A stretch of 6,957 nt of DNA from Candidatus Saccharibacteria bacterium UBA1788 (GTDB lineage Bacteria > Patescibacteriota > Saccharimonadia > Saccharimonadales > Saccharimonadaceae), in assembly GCA_002315165.1 (NCBI GenBank), contig DCGC01000002.1:39309-46265 (forward strand), read 5' to 3'. This document shows, piece after piece, positions 6,381-6,957 of this stretch. Each line of letters begins with the position of its first letter. The stretch's first letter is position 1. The translations under genes were made by a program, and so were the position numbers. The notes under the pieces are model-generated. The model was not told the origin of the DNA. It ran no database searches and saw only the letters and a list, made by a program, of their open reading frames with translations.

Positions 6381-6957
6381 CTAAATCCTTATATTTTATG
6401 CATTTATCAATGTTATTTATAGTGTCATCTTTAGCCCTCAAACACAGCTCATTGTTAACGGTCGTCTTTTCAGTAAATAGTTTTTGCCCTTCATCTATAG
6501 TTTGATTTAACTTTTGTCCGCTAGACGTATAGTAGTTTCCTGATGTGTTTTTAATGGCTATCGTCCGTGGTTGCGCCATAGTGCTATACCTGTCTGATAT
6601 TTCCTGTAAATCTCTATATGCTATGCAGAATCCCTCTTTATTTTCAGGCAATAGACACAGACTTCCGTTTATATATACTGAGGAACTAAAGTAGGTTATA
6701 GTTTTTTTATCAATATCAACTTTTTCTAGAGTTTCTAGATTAATATATCTAGCGTCGTCTTTGATCGATAGTCGCCTTGGTCTAATCATTTCTGCTACAT
6801 TGGAAATATTTGCTTCTTCTAATTCTGAGTATGGTATGCATGATAAAGTGGTATCGTTTTGAATTTTTAGACATGTTTCACCCATCCACGATGCAACTTC
6901 TGAGAAATATTGAACTGTCCCTGCGTAGCGGGATTTTTCTATGAACCCATTTTTTAT
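6373..6957 (-). CDS. Cysteine-pair tandem-repeat protein, partial (N-terminus beyond right edge)
   Basis: I do not recognise this protein. The frame is open from the TAG stop at 6373 to the window edge, giving the last 194 residues. An ATG at 6885 exists but has no ribosome site and lies in the middle of a repeat, so I do not take it as the start. The visible part is three diverged copies of a unit of about 71 residues. Each has an aromatic/Leu-Phe-Ser/Thr step (YFSE 17-20, YFSS 89-92, LFTE 160-163), then a Cys-Leu (Cys29, 101, 172), then a second Cys 9-14 residues on (Cys40, 111, 186), then Tyr and Leu (Tyr43/Leu46, Tyr114/Leu117, Tyr189/Leu192). Units are joined by PRRLSIK or PRTIAIK. The paired cysteines suggest disulfides and thus an extracytoplasmic location, but no signal peptide or membrane segment is inside the window. 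It overlaps the GT2 gene by eight bases, so a role with the surface glycan, as acceptor, anchor or binding protein, is conceivable but unproven. Confidence 0.8.
   Translation of the reverse strand: MKNGFIEKSRYAGTVQYFSEVASWMGETCLKIQNDTTLSCIPYSELEEANISNVAEMIRPRRLSIKDDARYINLETLEKVDIDKKTITYFSSSVYINGSLCLLPENKEGFCIAYRDLQEISDRYSTMAQPRTIAIKNTSGNYYTSSGQKLNQTIDEGQKLFTEKTTVNNELCLRAKDDTINNIDKCIKYKDLDE
6376..6957 (-). repeat. Three diverged protein-level tandem repeats, about 71 residues each
   Basis: The units run approximately 6957-6766, 6765-6556 and 6555-6376. Equivalent positions recur at steady steps: the Phe of the YF/LF step at residues 18, 90 and 161, the first Cys at 29, 101 and 172, and the Tyr after the second Cys at 43, 114 and 189. 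The first unit is about eight residues shorter between its Ile-Lys and the Phe. The copies differ strongly at the DNA level, so this is an old duplication, not a recent or slippage-prone repeat. More copies may lie beyond the right edge. Confidence 0.72.
6386..6390 (-). promoter_or_regulatory. Shine-Dalgarno of the GT2 gene, inside the repeat-protein gene
   Basis: AAGGA on the minus strand lies five bases before the ATG at 6380 and is made from the Lys-Asp codons near the end of the repeat protein. It supports the start at 6380 and coupling with the upstream gene. Confidence 0.72.

Noticed and set aside
6381..6410. TGCATAAAAT as a -10 for the GT2 gene at 6380
   Set aside because: The TG is one base out of register with TAAAAT, and the gene overlaps the previous one and has a normal Shine-Dalgarno, so read-through is sufficient.
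6373..6885. A complete 170-residue gene starting at the ATG at 6885
   Set aside because: The frame stays open for another 24 codons to the window edge, the added residues complete the first repeat unit, and no Shine-Dalgarno or promoter precedes 6885.

Overview
The window is a compact, low-G+C stretch of a bacterial cell-surface polysaccharide locus. All six genes lie on the minus strand, so transcription runs from right to left. In order of transcription they are: a repeat protein of unknown function (N-terminus outside the window), a family 2 glycosyltransferase with a C-terminal helical/coiled-coil tail, a large two-domain GT2-GT4 glycosyltransferase, a polytopic membrane protein resembling the DUF6056/GT-C-like group, rmlA (glucose-1-phosphate thymidylyltransferase) and rmlB (dTDP-glucose 4,6-dehydratase, C-terminus outside the window). 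Gene junctions are an 8-nt overlap, a 19-nt gap, a 28-nt gap, a 1-nt gap and a 4-nt overlap. No stretch over 300 bases lacks a gene. I saw no RNA gene, insertion sequence, CRISPR array, attachment site or convincing terminator.

How the genes fit together: RmlA and RmlB make the first two intermediates of dTDP-L-rhamnose (or another dTDP-6-deoxyhexose). No rmlC or rmlD is in the window; they may lie beyond the left edge. The two glycosyltransferase genes together carry three catalytic domains, which would build a glycan on a lipid or protein acceptor in the cytoplasm. The membrane protein is a candidate for lipid-linked sugar transfer or another membrane step. The repeat protein is translationally linked to the first glycosyltransferase and has about 71-residue repeats, each with a cysteine pair. 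Its link to the glycan is unknown.

Regulation: two separate initiation styles are visible. The genes for the GT2-GT4 protein and the membrane protein each have the same 12-base extended -10 promoter (CCATGCTATAAT) only 7 or 10 bases before the ATG and no Shine-Dalgarno sequence, which predicts leaderless or nearly leaderless mRNAs. The genes inside transcription units (the GT2 gene, rmlA, rmlB) have clear Shine-Dalgarno sequences and touch or overlap the gene before them.

Organism: the low G+C, tight packing, leaderless-type promoters and general look of the proteins suggest a Patescibacteria/CPR member, perhaps Saccharibacteria. This is inference from style, not a search result; a low-G+C Firmicute is the main alternative. 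The stops include TGA (rmlA), which argues against the TGA-to-glycine code of Gracilibacteria/Absconditabacteria.
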